A stretch of DNA of 64,000 nucleotides, from NCBI RefSeq assembly GCF_903166585.1, contig NZ_CAESCM010000008.1, positions 124,001 to 188,000 on the forward strand, written 5' to 3'. The position numbers were made by a program, and so were the translations under genes. This DNA comes from Pedobacter ghigonis (GTDB taxonomy: Bacteria; Bacteroidota; Bacteroidia; Sphingobacteriales; Sphingobacteriaceae). Of this stretch, positions 26,692 through 36,847 are shown in pieces. The stretch's first letter is position 1. Each line of letters opens with the position of its first letter. The notes beneath the pieces were generated by a model. That model was not told the DNA's origin, searched no databases, and saw only the letters and a list, made by a program, of their open reading frames with translations.

Positions 26692-26982
26692 TTATCTAGC
26701 CTTTCTTTGTGCAAGAGATGAATACCAATTAATTGGATGCGATCTTAAATTCATGCCATCGCTTTCAATGTGATAAAGGATAATGGGCATGGTAAAATCT
26801 ACAAAACGTTCAACCTGTCGTGAAAGTTTACCCAGAAAATCCATGCTGGATACACCTTCTTTTAAGTGAACATAGATTACACTTTTTGTTTTGAATTCAA
26901 AACGCTCCACTATTCCGGGCCATTCTGTTTTTATCCTGCTTAAGAAAGCTTTGATTTTGGTTTCTTCTTTAAGTTTTTCCAT
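26692..26982 (-). CDS. Hypothetical protein
   Basis: A soluble 96-aa protein of unknown role. It begins with a charged helix (MEKLKEETKIKAFLSRIKTEW), then has a beta-rich middle (VERFEFKTKSVIYVHLKEG) and a second strand set (MPIILYHIESDGMNLRSHP). There is no signal peptide and no metal motif. It is a single gene between csp and the galactan locus. The following 275 bp (26983-27257) contain no gene; only a weak CCGGGA/TCCCGG pair at 27209-27245 is visible. Confidence 0.55.
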   Translation of the reverse strand: MEKLKEETKIKAFLSRIKTEWPGIVERFEFKTKSVIYVHLKEGVSSMDFLGKLSRQVERFVDFTMPIILYHIESDGMNLRSHPINWYSSLAQRKAR

Positions 26983-27257
26983 AAGCTATCAGGTTTTTTT
27001 TAATATATGCTAATTTAAAAAATTATCTGAATGGTGGTGAATTGTAACAGCACCTATACATTCAGTTTTCAAATTAAAACCTTTACCATTAAACCCTAAA
27101 ATGCAGCAGAAATTGTGCGCTCACTTTATTTTTACAAAAGCCTAATCATTTCAACTTAAAGTACTGCAAATAACAGGCTGGTTGCCTAAGGGTTTGCATT
27201 TAGCTATGCCGGGACAACGATTACAGGACAGTATCATCATCCCGGATAAAAGCTTTT

Positions 27258-29690
27258 TTATCTTACAGCAACAATCTCCAAAGACTCGCTCTTTAAAGTT
27301 TTGCCCTTCACGTTTAGTTTTATTGGTCCGCCTTTTTTACCGGCCTGCACCACCACTACCAGTTTGCCACTAAAAAGTTTCATGGTAGGTTTTACAAACG
27401 ACTCGAGCGAAGTTGCATCGCCATTGCAAGCAGCCTTAAACACACCTGCCCCGCTTACTTCAAAGTTTAACTGATCGCTTGCTGTAGGGCAAGGATTTCC
27501 ATTTTTATCCACTATCGAAACGGTTACAAAAGATAAATCTTTACCGTCTGCTTTTATTTCCTTTCTATCGGGTGTTAGCACAATTTTATACGGTTTACCT
27601 GCCGTGGTGATCTGTTCTTCGGCTACTGGCTTCCCATTGCTATCCAAAGCAACTACTTTTAATGTGCCTGGCTCGTACTTAACATCCATCCACATCAGGC
27701 GGTAACGGTTTTGAGGTGTCGATTTGTCTTTTTTACGCACACCAAGGCTTTTACCGTTTAAAAACAGTTCGGCACTATCATAACTGGTGTACACAAAAAC
27801 CGGAGTGGTTTCTCCTGTTCTTCCCTCCCAGTTCCAATGTGGCAGCAAGTGCAGGGTTGGTTTTGTGGTGTTCCACCGGCTTCTGTACAAATAGTAACGG
27901 TCTTTAGGCAAACCTGCAAGGTCAGAAATCCCAAAATAGGAACTTCTTGATGGCCAGCTGCTGTCGTAAGGCGTAGGTTCGCCCAGGTAATCGAAACCTG
28001 TCCAAACAAACTCTCCTATTACCCATGGTTTATCGTCCTGCAATACAAAATCATCATCAGGTACGTTAGACCAGCTGCAATATTCCAAATCATAGGATGA
28101 GGATTGAAAATCAGGATATTGTTTATCAAATCCTTTTACAACCGGAAATTTATATATCCCTCTTGAACTTACAGTTGAAGCTGTTTCTGAGCCCAGGATA
28201 AATCCCTGTGGAAATACTTTATTTGCTTCTTCGTAAAGATGTACGCGGTAATTTAAACCCGGAATATCCATCAAAGCGCCAAAACCCGATTGCATGGTGG
28301 CTTTAACCTGATCCATACCCACTGTTACTGGTCGGGTTGGATCTTCGCGGTGGAAAATCTCCTGCAGCCATTTCGCTCTTTTTACTCCTTCGGCACCAAA
28401 CTGGTCGGGCACTTCGTTACCTGAGCTCCACATTACAATACAAGCATGGTTTTTGGTTGCCTGCACCAGGTTAACGATATCTTTTTCTGCATCGGTATTG
28501 AAATACAGGTGATAACCGTTTTCTACCTTGGCTTTTGCCCATTCATCGAAACTTTCGGCCAGGAACATAAAACCCATTTCATCGCAAAGCTCCAGTTGCT
28601 CTGGCGAAGGCATATTGTGCGAACTTCTGATGGCATCGCAACCCATTTCCTTTAAAATAGTGAGTTGTCGTTTAAGCGCCGCCGTATTAATGGCCGTACC
28701 CAGCGGCCCTAAATCGTGATGCAAACAAACGCCTTTAAACTTGCGCACTTTCCCGTTCAGGCTAAAGCCAAGACCAGCAGTGTACTTAATTTCCCTGATC
28801 CCGAACCTGGTACGCACCACATCTTTGGGCACACTCCCCTCGTAAACTGTCGAAACTGCGGTGTACAGGTATGGGCTTTCGGGGCTCCACAAATGTGGAT
28901 TTGTTACGGCTATATTTTGCTCTGCTTCGCTACCGAAAATTGATTTCGCCGTATCAAGAGCCACCTGATGGCCTACACTATCTAATATCTGTGTTACCAG
29001 GCGTATGTTTTTACCCGCTAATTTGGTTTTGATATTCACCTTGGCAAATTCTTTTTTAATAACAGGTGTAGTTACGGTAATGCCCCACTGATCGATACTT
29101 TGATCTGATTTGATAATGAGGTGCACATTGCGGTACAAACCGGCACCGGGGTACCAGCGCGATGATTTTGGCTTATTTTGTAAATGAATGGCCAACAGGT
29201 TATCGTTCGTTTTTAACGCATTGGTAATGTCGATATAAAAATAGTTGTAGCCATAATTCCACTGCCCTACCAGCTTTCCATTCAGGTACACGCGTGGCTC
29301 GCTCATGGCACCATCAATCTGTAGTAAAACTTTTTGATTTGGTTTAATTACCGGCAAATTGAGCTTTTTTCTGTACCAGCCCTCGCCAACGTAAGGCAAA
29401 GCACCTGTGCGACCTGTTTTTTCGGTTGCCTTGGTTTCGTTATTCTGGGTAATTGCTGTTACCTGCTTATCAATTTCTTTATCAAAGGGTCCGCTAATGG
29501 CCCAATCGTGTGGTACGCTTACTGTTTCCCAGCGTGTATCGTTAAAACCAGGTTCGGCAGCTGTGGGGAAATTCCCTTTCGAAAATTTCCAGCCTTCATC
29601 TAACAAAACCTCCGTTCGCTGTGCAAAAGCACTGATATAAAAAAGGTTAAGGGCTAAAATGGTAAAAAATATTTTTCTTAAAAGGAACAT
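27258..29690 (-). CDS. Glycoside hydrolase family 2 protein, probable beta-galactosidase
   Basis: Secreted GH2 enzyme of 810 aa with a signal peptide ending at FAQ. Domains in order: sugar-binding jelly roll (about 25-200; EPRVYLNGKLVGQW), immunoglobulin-like (200-300), TIM barrel (300-600), then a DUF4982-type and a further Ig-like domain (620-810). The acid/base Glu is E426 in MWSSGNEVPDQ. The nucleophile is probably E502 in ILGSETAS, 76 residues on as in LacZ. GEFVWTGFDYLGEPTPY marks the DUF4982-containing branch. It is the last gene of the galactan operon, so it likely removes galactose from galacto-oligosaccharides made by GH53. Confidence 0.9.
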   Translation of the reverse strand: MFLLRKIFFTILALNLFYISAFAQRTEVLLDEGWKFSKGNFPTAAEPGFNDTRWETVSVPHDWAISGPFDKEIDKQVTAITQNNETKATEKTGRTGALPYVGEGWYRKKLNLPVIKPNQKVLLQIDGAMSEPRVYLNGKLVGQWNYGYNYFYIDITNALKTNDNLLAIHLQNKPKSSRWYPGAGLYRNVHLIIKSDQSIDQWGITVTTPVIKKEFAKVNIKTKLAGKNIRLVTQILDSVGHQVALDTAKSIFGSEAEQNIAVTNPHLWSPESPYLYTAVSTVYEGSVPKDVVRTRFGIREIKYTAGLGFSLNGKVRKFKGVCLHHDLGPLGTAINTAALKRQLTILKEMGCDAIRSSHNMPSPEQLELCDEMGFMFLAESFDEWAKAKVENGYHLYFNTDAEKDIVNLVQATKNHACIVMWSSGNEVPDQFGAEGVKRAKWLQEIFHREDPTRPVTVGMDQVKATMQSGFGALMDIPGLNYRVHLYEEANKVFPQGFILGSETASTVSSRGIYKFPVVKGFDKQYPDFQSSSYDLEYCSWSNVPDDDFVLQDDKPWVIGEFVWTGFDYLGEPTPYDSSWPSRSSYFGISDLAGLPKDRYYLYRSRWNTTKPTLHLLPHWNWEGRTGETTPVFVYTSYDSAELFLNGKSLGVRKKDKSTPQNRYRLMWMDVKYEPGTLKVVALDSNGKPVAEEQITTAGKPYKIVLTPDRKEIKADGKDLSFVTVSIVDKNGNPCPTASDQLNFEVSGAGVFKAACNGDATSLESFVKPTMKLFSGKLVVVVQAGKKGGPIKLNVKGKTLKSESLEIVAVR

Positions 29691-29744
29691 GGATAGGGTA
29701 ATTACTTTAAATAAATAGATAGATGATTTTCGTTTTTCGTTAGT

Positions 29745-29844
29745 CGGGATTTAAAATCCCGTCTTTAATTGATCCGGATTACAAATCCGGACCAACATTG
29801 GACCAACATTATTAATGATCCGGATTGCAACTCCGGACCAACCC
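29745..29844. repeat. Three short palindromes between the GH53 and GH2 genes
   Basis: GGGATTTAAAATCCC (29746-29760), TCCGGATTACAAATCCGGA (about 29773-29791) and TCCGGATTGCAACTCCGGA (29819-29837) occur in a row. The last two are variants of one dispersed hairpin followed by CCAAC. They lie within the operon and may act as a processing or attenuation site. Confidence 0.7.
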
Positions 29845-29853
29845 AACTTTATA

Positions 29854-30885
29854 TTAAGGCAAAAATGCATCCATGGCAACGGTTGGTTTGCCTGTGTCAT
29901 CAAAAGCGCCTAACTTATAGCCATTCCAGCTGTTGTATGATTGTGGTTCCCAATAAAAAACGCCGAGGCCTTTGTTGTTTGGCAGCGATTTATTCTTAGC
30001 CATTAAATCTTTAATAAAATCCCTACATACCGCAGCATCAGTAACGGGCATACCCAGCTCACAAATCATTACTTCCGATCCGTAACGCGAAACCATATCT
30101 GTCATGTTGGTTAAACACTGCGTATTTTTTGCCGACCAATCGCTGGCCGCAGGGTACATAGACATGCCCACTACATCCCATTTGGCGCCATTGTTTTTCA
30201 ATCCATCAAAAATCCAGCGGAACAAGCCATTGTCATATCCGTTTGAAATATGTACCACCACTTTAATGGCAGGATCTACGGATTTAACCCCGTTGTAACC
30301 AGCACTTACGAGATCAGCAAAGTTTTTCATATTCACCGATGCCTTTCCGTCGTTCCATAACATACCATTGTTGGTTTCGTTGCCTACCTGCGCCCATTCG
30401 GGTACAATTTTATTGTTTTTCAAAACCGTTAATACCTCCACCGTATGGTTATACACCGAAGTTTTTAATGTGGCAAAATCCTGCGTTGCCCATGCAGCTG
30501 GTTTATTTTGCTGGCCCGGATCGGCCCACGAATCGCTGTAATGGAAATCGATCAGCAAACGCATATTAGCTGCCTTTGCCCGCTTCGCTTTAGCCAGCAC
30601 ATCGGCAGTATTGCAGTAACCCGATGCTGGATTTACCCAAACCCGCAAGCGAATGGTATTGATCCCTTTATCTTTCAATATTTTGAATAGGTCCTGCTGT
30701 TCGCCGGCATTATTGTAGAACTTTTTACCGGCAGCTTCCATTTCGGTAATCCAGCTTACATCGGCGCCTTTAGCATAAGTACCTACCGGATCGGGTGTGG
30801 GATAAAGCTGTGTTTCACCTTTAACCGTTTTTTTGCAGCTTACATTGGCTGTAATTAATAAGGCAATTAATGCAAAACATTTCAT
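29854..30885 (-). CDS. Arabinogalactan endo-beta-1,4-galactanase (GH53)
   Basis: Endo-galactanase of 343 aa starting MKCFALIALLITANVSCKK, a short lipoprotein-like signal; a start at 30918 is possible. The GH53 (beta/alpha)8 barrel shows NTIRLRVWVNPASGYC, RLLIDFHYSDSWADPG, the acid/base Glu in EWAQVGNETNNGMLW and the nucleophile in VMICELGMPVTD. GVFYWEPQSYNSWNGY near the end is typical. It cuts beta-1,4-galactan (pectic type I arabinogalactan) at the cell surface. This gene sets the likely substrate of the whole locus. Confidence 0.94.
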   Translation of the reverse strand: MKCFALIALLITANVSCKKTVKGETQLYPTPDPVGTYAKGADVSWITEMEAAGKKFYNNAGEQQDLFKILKDKGINTIRLRVWVNPASGYCNTADVLAKAKRAKAANMRLLIDFHYSDSWADPGQQNKPAAWATQDFATLKTSVYNHTVEVLTVLKNNKIVPEWAQVGNETNNGMLWNDGKASVNMKNFADLVSAGYNGVKSVDPAIKVVVHISNGYDNGLFRWIFDGLKNNGAKWDVVGMSMYPAASDWSAKNTQCLTNMTDMVSRYGSEVMICELGMPVTDAAVCRDFIKDLMAKNKSLPNNKGLGVFYWEPQSYNSWNGYKLGAFDDTGKPTVAMDAFLP

Positions 30886-30919
30886 CTGTTTTATACTTTT
30901 TATCGTTAACATAATCATT

Positions 30920-32035
30920 TTATTTAACTGAATAGCTATAATTTCCATCTCCGGCACTTAAATCTAAAGTAACTGTGTATACCCCTGTTTTAGCCACTGG
31001 AATATTGATACCGCCCCAGGTTGGTGCACCCGCATAAACCAAGGCACCAGTGGCATCTACTTTATAACTGATGTCGTAGCCACCATTACAGGTAAAAACA
31101 AATGTTTTTCCGGCGGTTAAAGCTACATTGGCCGCCACCCATTTGCCGGTACCGGCGTTATAAACCATTGGGGTTGATGAGGTGCTCCATCCGTTATCAT
31201 CGCCCGAAATAAAGAACTTAACAGGTGTATAGCTAATGGTTAAAGCGTCTACATCGACATTTACCTTCATGTATGCTGGCGCCGGTGTAAGCCATAAATT
31301 GCCTCCACCCAGGCTCATTGTAGTGGCCGAAGTACCCCAGCCATAAATTTTGCTTGCGTCTTTTGTCGATACCAGTTGAAATCCGTCTCCTCCCCAGCCA
31401 TCGGCATTGGGCAGATTCAGGTAACCTTCATATTTCGAATTGAATTTTGATGAGGTTAATAGCAAGCCATTGGTTCTTGTTGCCGGTGTTTTCCATGAAT
31501 TACCGCCTTTAACCAGCAAGGCAGGATATTCAATTGTTGCCTTGTAAGGGTTAACAGTTAGGGTTAAAGTAGCATAAATTGGTTTGATGCTTGATGCAGT
31601 TCCGGTGTTTTGGGTGACCTCGGCCTTTAAGCGTACCGCCAATGTACTTACTGTTCCGGTAGGCAGATTGAGCTGAACACCCGCCAGCGAATTTAAATCG
31701 GCACCTAAATAGGCTTTTTCAAATGTTCCCACAGGTATTTTTACCACAATGGCATTGGCCCATGCATTGGCACCAACGGTATCTGAAGGCAAATCGAACT
31801 CCAAAGAATAAGTTGGTATGATGCTTACACCAAAGTTAGCGGCCTTAAAATTAAAGGTAACTACTTTTTCTGCATCGTTTGCCGCAGTTAAAACCACTGC
31901 AGAGGCAGAGCTTTTGAAAGCCAGCGCAGTTGAATTGGGCGGATTGACAATATTGGTGCTCGCTTCTTTTTTACAGGCAAACAAAATGCTGCCCAAAAGC
32001 AAGGTAATCGCAAATAGTTTAAATATCGTTTTCAT
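30920..32035 (-). CDS. SusE/SusF-like outer membrane glycan-binding lipoprotein
   Basis: Surface lipoprotein of 371 aa; the lipidated Cys lies in LLLGSILFACKKEAS. The first 170 residues hold SusE N-terminal Ig-like repeats (TYSLEFDLPSDTVG, VAVRLKAEVTQNTG-like strands). The C-terminal half carries SusE/F carbohydrate-binding modules rich in Trp (NADGWGGDGFQLVSTKD, GDDNGWSTSSTPMVYN, APTWGGINIPV). It lies between susD and GH53 in the galactan operon and probably holds galactan near the SusCD complex. Confidence 0.88.
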   Translation of the reverse strand: MKTIFKLFAITLLLGSILFACKKEASTNIVNPPNSTALAFKSSASAVVLTAANDAEKVVTFNFKAANFGVSIIPTYSLEFDLPSDTVGANAWANAIVVKIPVGTFEKAYLGADLNSLAGVQLNLPTGTVSTLAVRLKAEVTQNTGTASSIKPIYATLTLTVNPYKATIEYPALLVKGGNSWKTPATRTNGLLLTSSKFNSKYEGYLNLPNADGWGGDGFQLVSTKDASKIYGWGTSATTMSLGGGNLWLTPAPAYMKVNVDVDALTISYTPVKFFISGDDNGWSTSSTPMVYNAGTGKWVAANVALTAGKTFVFTCNGGYDISYKVDATGALVYAGAPTWGGINIPVAKTGVYTVTLDLSAGDGNYSYSVK

Positions 32036-32050
32036 GTTGTTAAAGCTGAA

Positions 32051-33658
32051 TTAATAACCTGTGTTTTGACGTAGATTTGGATTGGCAGAAAGATCGGTAG
32101 GTGGCAGTGGATAAAGATTATACTTGCTGTTTACTGCCGTACCTGCTTTAACCCCGCCTTTCCAGGCCCACAAATAAGCAGCGGTAGTAAATTTGCCAAA
32201 GCGGATCAAATCTGTTCTTCGCGAAGCTTCATACCAAAGCTCACGCCCGCGTTCATCCAGAATAAAATCGGTGGTTAAAGCACTCGAACTAATGTTACCT
32301 GCTGTACTGCCATTGTAGGCACGGGTACGCAATTTGTTCACATAATCTAACGCAGTAGTTAAACTACCACCCGAGCCACCACGCAACACAGCTTCGGCAT
32401 AGGTTAAATAGGTTTCGCCCAGGCGGAACAACGGGAAATCGATATCTGAAAAATCTTTGGCTACATCCTGATGTGGTGCAGGGCCACCCGAACGGGTTTT
32501 ATTGCGGTATTTGGTACTCGAATAACCATCGGTAGAGGTGTAAAGATCATTGATCTCTATGTTCTGTCCCGACATGTAAAACTGTGCCCTGGTATCGGTT
32601 GCGCCTGTTTTATCGGCAAAAAGATTTACAAACTGCTGGGTAATGCGTAAACCGCCCCAGTTACCGTTCGAACCCGAAACATCAGCCGGCACCCCTGCAG
32701 GCCCATGCATTAAATAAGTTGTACCACCGTAATTCTGGGTATTGGTACCATCGTAATTTATGGTAAAAATATTTTCGCCGGTATTTAAGTGGTTATCGGC
32801 AATGGTTAGTTCGCGGTAATTACCATGCAAACTATAGCCTGCAGCGGTAATTTTATTGCAATAGGTAATGGCATCGGTATATCTGGCTGTTCCGGTATAT
32901 ACTTCGGCATTGAGGTAAATCCGACTCAATAAAGCCCAGTCTGCAGCCCTGTCGGCCCTGCCATACTCGTTGGCTTTTGGTGCACTTAGTTCATTTTCTA
33001 TTGCTTTCAGTTCCGTTTCTACATAAGTAAACAAATCTTTACGCTGAATCTGCTTCGGAAGGTCTTTGCCACCAATTTCAGTGGTTTCGGTTACCAATGG
33101 CGGATTTCCGTAAATGTCCATCAGTACTGCATATTGGTAAGCCCTGATAAAACGCGCTTCGGCCCTGAATTTGCGCACCTGATCTGCATCAGCCCCCACT
33201 ATGCCCCGTTTGCTCAGGTTATCATCCGACGATTGGTTGATAAAATCGTTGCACAGGGTAATCTGAAAGAAAGAACGGTAATACAATCCATTGATGATCG
33301 CATTGATAGAAGACCAGCTCAGCTCGTGTAACCCCTGAATACCGGCATCATTTTTCCACGACCACACGGCTTCATCAGTAGTTAATTCCTGTAAGTTCCA
33401 GTACAGCCTTAAAAAATCAGAGTTCCCTTCATCTTTGATAATTTCTGATGGAATATCGGGCTGGCCAACAGATGCATTTCCGGTAAGTGCAAAAGCACCG
33501 TAAACTTTAGCCAGCGCTTGCTTGTAACCCGCAGCGGTAGTATAAACCTTATCAGCCGTTAAATCGTTGGTTGGTGTAAGGTCTAATTTGTTGCATGCTG
33601 CCAATAAAACAGATACCATACAAGCCAGTGTGCTTAATTGTAAAACACGTAGTTTCAT
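32051..33658 (-). CDS. SusD/RagB-type outer membrane lipoprotein, galactan locus
   Basis: Glycan-binding SusD of 535 aa, starting MKLRVLQLSTLACM with lipobox LLAAC before NKLDLTPT; an upstream ATG at 33682 would add eight residues. Family features are ADKVYTTAAGYKQALAKVYG, KFRAEARFIRAYQYAVLMDI and the C-terminal DERGRELWYEASRRTDLIRF. It follows susC by about 27 bp and forms the lid of the SusC channel. Galactan specificity is inferred from GH53. Confidence 0.92.
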   Translation of the reverse strand: MKLRVLQLSTLACMVSVLLAACNKLDLTPTNDLTADKVYTTAAGYKQALAKVYGAFALTGNASVGQPDIPSEIIKDEGNSDFLRLYWNLQELTTDEAVWSWKNDAGIQGLHELSWSSINAIINGLYYRSFFQITLCNDFINQSSDDNLSKRGIVGADADQVRKFRAEARFIRAYQYAVLMDIYGNPPLVTETTEIGGKDLPKQIQRKDLFTYVETELKAIENELSAPKANEYGRADRAADWALLSRIYLNAEVYTGTARYTDAITYCNKITAAGYSLHGNYRELTIADNHLNTGENIFTINYDGTNTQNYGGTTYLMHGPAGVPADVSGSNGNWGGLRITQQFVNLFADKTGATDTRAQFYMSGQNIEINDLYTSTDGYSSTKYRNKTRSGGPAPHQDVAKDFSDIDFPLFRLGETYLTYAEAVLRGGSGGSLTTALDYVNKLRTRAYNGSTAGNISSSALTTDFILDERGRELWYEASRRTDLIRFGKFTTAAYLWAWKGGVKAGTAVNSKYNLYPLPPTDLSANPNLRQNTGY

Positions 33659-33685
33659 ATATTTTTTGATTAAACAGTTCATTGT

Positions 33686-36670
33686 TTAGTAATTAAGGTT
33701 TAAGCCTAAAGAGAATACACGGGGTCTTGGATAGATGTTGTTATCTACTCCAGAAGCTACTTCAGGATCGAGTCCTTTGTATTTGGTTACCACAAATACA
33801 TTCTGCACACTACCGGTAAGCTGCAGGCTGGCTTTGCTTTTAAAAAGCTGACCAAACGAATAACCCAGGTTTACATTATCCATACGCAGGAAAGCCGCAT
33901 TCTGCACATAGTAATCGCTCAACAACTGTTGCCCTTTAAAATTGGTTGTCAGGTAGTTTGGCGATCCGTTTAAGATAATGGCTGTACCTAAAATCTGTGT
34001 CAGGTTGCCGCTCTGGCTAAAGTTATTGTTGTACACATAATTGCCCAGGTTAGCCCTTAAGGTGAAAGACAAGTTCCATTTTTTATAGCTCAGGTTATTG
34101 CTAAAGCCTAAAAACACCTTTGGATCGGCTTGTTTGCCTTTCTTAAAATCGCTCGGACTGATAATACCATCGCCATTCTGATCGACATATACGCCTTCAA
34201 TTGGGTTACCCGCCTGATCGTACACTTGCTCGAAAAGGTTAAAGGTATTTTTTGGTCCGCCAACCGCATTAATAAATGCATTCTGTCCACCTACCCCACC
34301 TGCAATGGTACCGCTTGGGAAACCTGCATAATTTGGATCGTTAGGTACAACCGTTAAATTGGTAATGGTGTTTTTATTATAGGTAGCATTGAAGCTGAAA
34401 TTCCAGTCGAAATCTTTTGCTTTAACGGGATTAAAATTCAAGGTAAGCTCTACCCCTTCATTTTTCATATCGCCCACATTCACGATGGCTGTGGCGGCAA
34501 AATTGGTTCCAGCGGGTTGCGGAATTCTGTTCAGTAAATCGCTTGTTTTTTTCTGGTAAACATCCAGGCTACCGGTAATGCGGTTATCGAAAAGGCCAAA
34601 ATCCAAACCAATATTCGCTGTTGCGGTTTCTTCCCATTTAATGTTGGCAATGTAGGCACTTGGGCGGTACATCTGGTAGAAAGTATTGCCAAACTGGTAT
34701 TGTGCATTTAGCGAGCTCAAACCGTAAGTAGACAAATAGCCATAGTTATCAATACCATCCTGCTGACCGGTAATACCATAGCTGGCGCGTAGTTTCATTG
34801 CCGAAATGGCTTTAATATCTTTTAAAAATGATTCGTTTTTAACGGTCCACGCCAATGCTACCGAAGGAAAAAGGCCGTATTTATAGGCTGGTCCAAAACG
34901 CGATGAACCATCACGGCGCAATGTTGCCGTTAACAGAAAACGTTCATCGTAATTGTAATTTAACCTCCCGAAATAAGAGATTAAGCGGTACTGTGGCTTG
35001 TTAAAAGCAAAAGCGGGATCTGAATTGGGCACTTTATTGCCATTGGCATCGAAACTGGGATAAAAATATTGCGTAGTTAAATAATCGTTATAAGAATAAC
35101 CGGCCGTTGCATCTATCCTGCTTTTTATCGATTTAAATTCTTTGATGTAGTTGAGGTAAAAATCGACAACAGTGTTTCTCCTGTTTGTTTTGTACTGATT
35201 ATTCACCCCGTTACTTAAAATAGATTCTGCTGCATTAGGATCAACATAAACAGTTCCTTTACCCGATGCTACATCGTAACCTGCATTAAAATTGGCATGC
35301 AGTTCGGGAAAAAAGTGGAATTGATAATCGAGCTGAATATTGCCGATACTGCGTAAAGGTTTAGCACGGTCTTCGCGTTGCTCGAGCAATCCGACAGGGT
35401 TACGCCCTACCAAATTAACTAAGCCCGTTGGTGTTGTGGGGTCGAGCCATTCCCAATAGCCATTGTAGTCGGCCCGATTGGTATAAGTAGCCTGAGTAGG
35501 ATCGAAACTTACTGCCCCATCAATAGCCGATGAATTGGCAAAACGGGTTTTCTGCATGCTTCCTTTTAAATTGATATCGACTTTTAAATGATTATCAAAG
35601 AAGCGTGGATTGAGTACAAATGCTGCCGATCTTTTTTCCAGCTGATCGGTTCTTAGTATACCGCTTTGGTTCTGATAACCTACAGATAAACGATAAGGCA
35701 ATTTTTTAATACCGCCGCTAATGCTGATATTGTTATCGGTAGAAATCCCATCCTGATAAATCAAGTCTTGCCAGTTGGTATTAAAACCACCCAATTGCGC
35801 TTTCTGCGCCGCAGTACCATTGGCATTCACAATCGATCTGATTTGATCTGCACTCAGCACATCCAGCTGTTTAACAATTTTTGAAACAGAATTAACAGAA
35901 TTGAAACTTACCTTTAAACCATCGCCCAATCCCTTTTTGGTCGTTATGATAATGACACCATTTGCAGCCCTGGCACCATAAATAGCGGCTGCTGAAGCAT
36001 CTTTTAATACGGTAAATGTTTCAATATCGTTCGGATTGATGAAACTCAATGGATTGGATGCGCCTGAAACGCCACCGTTTTCTAATGGAACGCCGTCAAT
36101 TACAAACAAAGGATCGTTACTTGCATTAAGCGAAGAACCACCACGAATACGGATGGTGCTCCCACTACCCGGCTGACCGCTGTTAGAAGTAATAGCTACC
36201 CCCGAAACTTTACCCGATAACATTTGCTCTGGTGTGGTAATACTCCCTTTCTGGAAGTCCTTTACACCTACAACCGCTACTGAGCCTGTAAGGTCTTGCT
36301 TTCGGGTTGTTCCGTAACCTATTACCACCACATCGTTTAATGTTGCCGCATCCTCGGTTAAGGTTACGGTTAAAGTAGTGGTTTTAGTAACCGGGATTTC
36401 CTTGGTTTGGTAGCCTACAGAAGTAAACTCCAGTATACCTGCCTTTGCCGGAATCCTGATACTGAAATTACCCTGTGCATCGGTTGATGTGGCAATTGCT
36501 GTACCTTTTAAACGAATACTTACGCCGGGCATGCCTAGGTTATCGGGTGCCGATTTAACAACACCGGTAATGGTAGCCTGCTGTGCAAAAAGATATCCGT
36601 TTGTAAAAATCAACAGTAAAAGCATTAGCATTCGCTTGTTACCCCTGAAGAAAGATGTAAAATTGTGCAT
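33686..36670 (-). CDS. SusC/RagA-type TonB-dependent transporter, galactan locus
   Basis: Outer-membrane channel of 994 aa. A signal peptide ends at YLFAQQ. A carboxypeptidase-regulatory-like domain (ITGVVKSAPDNLGMPGVSI) spans about 30-115. The plug begins VVVIGYGTTRKQDLTGSVA and holds SAAAIYGARAANGVIIITTKK. The barrel ends in VFSLGLNLNY. It is the first gene of the galactan operon. Its upstream region (36671-36840) is followed by a repeat array and then the divergent HTCS, which likely activates it. Confidence 0.94.
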   Translation of the reverse strand: MHNFTSFFRGNKRMLMLLLLIFTNGYLFAQQATITGVVKSAPDNLGMPGVSIRLKGTAIATSTDAQGNFSIRIPAKAGILEFTSVGYQTKEIPVTKTTTLTVTLTEDAATLNDVVVIGYGTTRKQDLTGSVAVVGVKDFQKGSITTPEQMLSGKVSGVAITSNSGQPGSGSTIRIRGGSSLNASNDPLFVIDGVPLENGGVSGASNPLSFINPNDIETFTVLKDASAAAIYGARAANGVIIITTKKGLGDGLKVSFNSVNSVSKIVKQLDVLSADQIRSIVNANGTAAQKAQLGGFNTNWQDLIYQDGISTDNNISISGGIKKLPYRLSVGYQNQSGILRTDQLEKRSAAFVLNPRFFDNHLKVDINLKGSMQKTRFANSSAIDGAVSFDPTQATYTNRADYNGYWEWLDPTTPTGLVNLVGRNPVGLLEQREDRAKPLRSIGNIQLDYQFHFFPELHANFNAGYDVASGKGTVYVDPNAAESILSNGVNNQYKTNRRNTVVDFYLNYIKEFKSIKSRIDATAGYSYNDYLTTQYFYPSFDANGNKVPNSDPAFAFNKPQYRLISYFGRLNYNYDERFLLTATLRRDGSSRFGPAYKYGLFPSVALAWTVKNESFLKDIKAISAMKLRASYGITGQQDGIDNYGYLSTYGLSSLNAQYQFGNTFYQMYRPSAYIANIKWEETATANIGLDFGLFDNRITGSLDVYQKKTSDLLNRIPQPAGTNFAATAIVNVGDMKNEGVELTLNFNPVKAKDFDWNFSFNATYNKNTITNLTVVPNDPNYAGFPSGTIAGGVGGQNAFINAVGGPKNTFNLFEQVYDQAGNPIEGVYVDQNGDGIISPSDFKKGKQADPKVFLGFSNNLSYKKWNLSFTLRANLGNYVYNNNFSQSGNLTQILGTAIILNGSPNYLTTNFKGQQLLSDYYVQNAAFLRMDNVNLGYSFGQLFKSKASLQLTGSVQNVFVVTKYKGLDPEVASGVDNNIYPRPRVFSLGLNLNY

Positions 36671-36847
36671 AGAATATTATGGTTAGAATTATAGCTACAA
36701 ATGAACGCTATATGCCCCAATTGGCTTTGTGCTATCGTTCATATCTTTTGTGCTAATCGACATATTATAGGTGTTTAAGGCGTTAGAGCGAGGTTTTGAC
36801 AGGTTGTCTATAGAAAATCCTCTATAAAAAATCACCTTACCCCGATC

